Positions 62,022 to 64,000 of a stretch of 64,000 bases of DNA are shown one piece after another (within the stretch, counting starts at the first letter, position 1; each line of letters opens with the position of its first letter). Source of the DNA: Pseudomonadales bacterium (lineage in GTDB: Bacteria; Pseudomonadota; Gammaproteobacteria; Pseudomonadales; Azotimanducaceae); the NCBI GenBank assembly GCA_022827245.1, contig JAJDTI010000029.1:1-64000 (forward strand), given 5' to 3'. A program made the position numbers and the translations under genes. The notes beneath the pieces are model-generated. The model was given only the letters and a program-made list of their open reading frames with translations. It searched no databases and was not told the origin of the DNA.

Positions 62022-64000
62022 GTGCGGTGGCTTATTGGGGCGGTCGCGGTGATCGCGCTCTTAGGCCCATCCCGTGCCGCCGCCCAGGAAGATCGATACG
62101 GGTCGTCCGCGGGGCTGGTCGAGGCTGATGTCGCGGATCGGGACCGGCGCTCCTACGAGCGGCGGCGGGCCGCGGCGCATGTGCGCATGCCCGACACTAC
62201 CTATGCTTCCACCCCCTCGCCGGCCATGGCGCCGCACGGCGTCGATAGAGGTCGGGACGTTCGGGCGATCCTGAGCACCGACCTTGGCGTCTCCTGGTCC
62301 GGGTTCTACAGGTCGTCCGCCTCCGAGGAAGAAGAGACGGCGGAGGACCTGTTCCGCGAGCAGGTCTCCCGAGTTGTGCAGGGCAAATGCATCAACTGCC
62401 ACGTGGAGGGTGGCGTCTCGGCCGCCACACGGCTGGTCTTCGTGCGTTCTTCCGAAACGGACCACGAGGCCGCCAACCGTCGGATATTCGAGGACTTCCT
62501 CGCCGACGTCGACAACGGCGACAGCGTGATCCTGAACAAGGTGCGTGGCGTTGGCCACGGCGGGGGCATTCAGGTAGCAGCGGGCAGCCGGGAGTACGAC
62601 CACATGGAGCGTTTCCTGACCCTGCTGGGCGGCGGTCAGGAGAGCACGCAGGTTGCGCTGACACCGGGCACGCTGTTCGAGGGCGTGCGCATGGCGCCAC
62701 ACGGCAACACGCTTAGGCGGGCCGCGCTGGTGCTCGCTGGACGGGCGCCGACCGCGCAGGAGTACGCCACCCTCCGTTCCGATGGCGTGCGCAAAGCGAT
62801 TCGCAGCCTGATGACGGGGCCCGGGTTCCACGAGTTCGTGATCCGGGCGGCCAATGATCGTCTCCTGACGGACCGCGAGGACAACGCTGTCGATTCCGGC
62901 CAGAATCGCCCGTTGATCGAGTACATCAACCAGACCAACACGTACTGCGAAGCCGCTGCATGGGATGGCGAGAACATCGAGTGGCGTGATTGGGAAGAAG
63001 CAGTTCAATACGCCGCCGTGCGCGCGCCGCTGGAACTGATCGCGCACGTGGTCGAGAACGACCTGCCCTACACGGACATTCTGACTGCGGACTACATCAT
63101 GGCCAATCCGCAGGCGGCCAGGGCGTATGGAGCCGCGACGGAGTTCGACGACGAAACGGACGTTCACGAGTTCAAGCCTTCGCGGTTCGCCAGCTACTAT
63201 CTCGTCGATGACTCGAGGGTAGTCCGGGATGCGCCGGAGGGCGTCGAATGCACCGGCTACGTAGTCGAGCCGGGAAATCTGCCCGTCGACTACCCCCACG
63301 CGGGAATCCTGAACTCACCCGTGTTCATGTTGCGCTATCCGACCACTGCGACGAACCGGAACCGGGCGCGGGCGCGCTGGACCTACTACCACTTCCTGGG
63401 CCTCGACGTGGAGCAGTCGGCGTCCCGCACCACCGACCCCGTCGCGCTGGCGGACACCGATAACCCGACGTTGAACAATCCGGCTTGCACGGTATGCCAC
63501 ACGATCCTCGACCCGGTCGCGGGCGCGTTCCAGAACTACGACGAAGAGGGATGGTATCGATCCGACTGGGGTGGAATGGACTCGCTGGACGGCTTCTACA
63601 AGGAGAACCCTCCCGGAGGTGTCGACTTTTTCGTCGAGGCGCGATCCTGGGATGAGCGCGAAAACGTGTCTACGGAAGGACTCCTGCGTGCCGGCGACAA
63701 CACCGTGGGCATCAAGTACGTGAACGAGCGCGAGTGGTCGCAGGTGGGCATCGACCGGTTGACCGTCCGGAACGGCCGCGGTGGCCTGGTCAGGCGCTAC
63801 AGGCTGGGCAGCCTGAGAGACTCGCACTGCGGCGGGCCGGAGGAAGGGTATTTCCGTCTGGGTCGGAACTGCATCCTGGGTGTTCCGGTAGCGGTCCCGA
63901 CCGACGGTACTTACACCGTCGATGTGGACGTGTGGAACTGGGACGACGATCGTCGGTATCCGGGGCACTTGCGTATCTGGGCACCGGGTTACATCTACCG
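62022..64000 (+). CDS. Secreted haem-binding DUF1592/DUF1588-type protein, cut by the window end
   Basis: Open from the GTG at 62022, with GGAGG at 62011-62015, for at least 659 codons and off the right edge. Signal peptide MRWLIGAVAVIALLGPSRAAA. A first c-type haem site CINCH lies in VVQGKCINCHVEGG. A second, CTVCH, lies in NPACTVCHTILDPVAGAFQNYDEEGW, which is the hallmark of DUF1588 (C-x-x-CH-x-x-x-DPxG...NYD) in multidomain cytochrome-like proteins. Between them is a helical DUF1592-like part (VLAGRAPTAQEY ... YLVDD). These proteins are common in Planctomycetes and some Proteobacteria; roles in polymer oxidation have been proposed. Further domains probably lie beyond the edge. Confidence 0.75.
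   Translation, partial: MRWLIGAVAVIALLGPSRAAAQEDRYGSSAGLVEADVADRDRRSYERRRAAAHVRMPDTTYASTPSPAMAPHGVDRGRDVRAILSTDLGVSWSGFYRSSASEEEETAEDLFREQVSRVVQGKCINCHVEGGVSAATRLVFVRSSETDHEAANRRIFEDFLADVDNGDSVILNKVRGVGHGGGIQVAAGSREYDHMERFLTLLGGGQESTQVALTPGTLFEGVRMAPHGNTLRRAALVLAGRAPTAQEYATLRSDGVRKAIRSLMTGPGFHEFVIRAANDRLLTDREDNAVDSGQNRPLIEYINQTNTYCEAAAWDGENIEWRDWEEAVQYAAVRAPLELIAHVVENDLPYTDILTADYIMANPQAARAYGAATEFDDETDVHEFKPSRFASYYLVDDSRVVRDAPEGVECTGYVVEPGNLPVDYPHAGILNSPVFMLRYPTTATNRNRARARWTYYHFLGLDVEQSASRTTDPVALADTDNPTLNNPACTVCHTILDPVAGAFQNYDEEGWYRSDWGGMDSLDGFYKENPPGGVDFFVEARSWDERENVSTEGLLRAGDNTVGIKYVNEREWSQVGIDRLTVRNGRGGLVRRYRLGSLRDSHCGGPEEGYFRLGRNCILGVPVAVPTDGTYTVDVDVWNWDDDRRYPGHLRIWAPGYIY

Overview
The window comes from a very GC-rich, Gram-negative bacterial chromosome. 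Evidence for an outer membrane is an autotransporter beta-barrel, a secretin, two lipoboxes and a complete set of pseudopilins. The type II secretion (T2SS) genes run E-F-G-H-I-J-K-L-M-N-D with the secretin last. This is the order of the Xps system of Xanthomonas, so a gammaproteobacterium distant from well-studied species is the best guess; the sequence alone does not fix the lineage.

Layout. 1-2001: end of a hydantoinase/oxoprolinase operon (hyuA tail, hyuB). 2260-6543: an autotransporter with about nine tandem Ig-like repeats. 6730-9375: two tRNA-Leu genes flanking a GT-D glycosyltransferase and a REP-associated tyrosine transposase (RAYT). 9466-43772: the T2SS operon, broken open at two places. 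Between gspG and gspH lies about 10 kb holding a 2921-residue subtilase with 14 FG-GAP repeats. It is bordered by two direct copies of a coiled-coil membrane-protein gene and a duplicated gspG 3' end. Between gspK and gspL lie a small membrane-anchored protein, two giant metzincin/LRR proteins (the first lacks the catalytic Glu) and three decaying copies of a second coiled-coil membrane-protein gene. 44022-47790: two paralogous secreted proteins follow gspD. 47912-52934 (minus strand): a beta-propeller protein, an M48 lipoprotein protease, a DUF2235 hydrolase and a DUF7662-like protein. 53192-57509: another giant secreted protein, then a stretch of gene remnants and a DUF2914-like gene. 57719-64000: a convertase-type subtilase, a GT25 glycosyltransferase of less GC-rich composition, a truncated FG-GAP pseudogene, and a haem-binding DUF1588-type secreted protein cut by the window edge.

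Working picture. The locus looks like a secretion machine with its probable cargo built into the operon. Four large secreted proteins share a duplicated module of about 115 residues (GFVRVIN half and FNPGSN half), which is my main candidate for an undescribed shared domain. Superimposed on this is a REP system: GTAG-headed imperfect palindromes, plus a short DNA word (GGGACACACGCG or GGGACAGGCGCG) that recurs in intergenic DNA and inside reading frames. There it is read as Asp-Thr-Arg with the otherwise unusual Thr codon ACA. The RAYT at 7986-8912 is the obvious candidate mobiliser.

All calls were made by reading sequence and recognising motifs. No database search or structure prediction was run.
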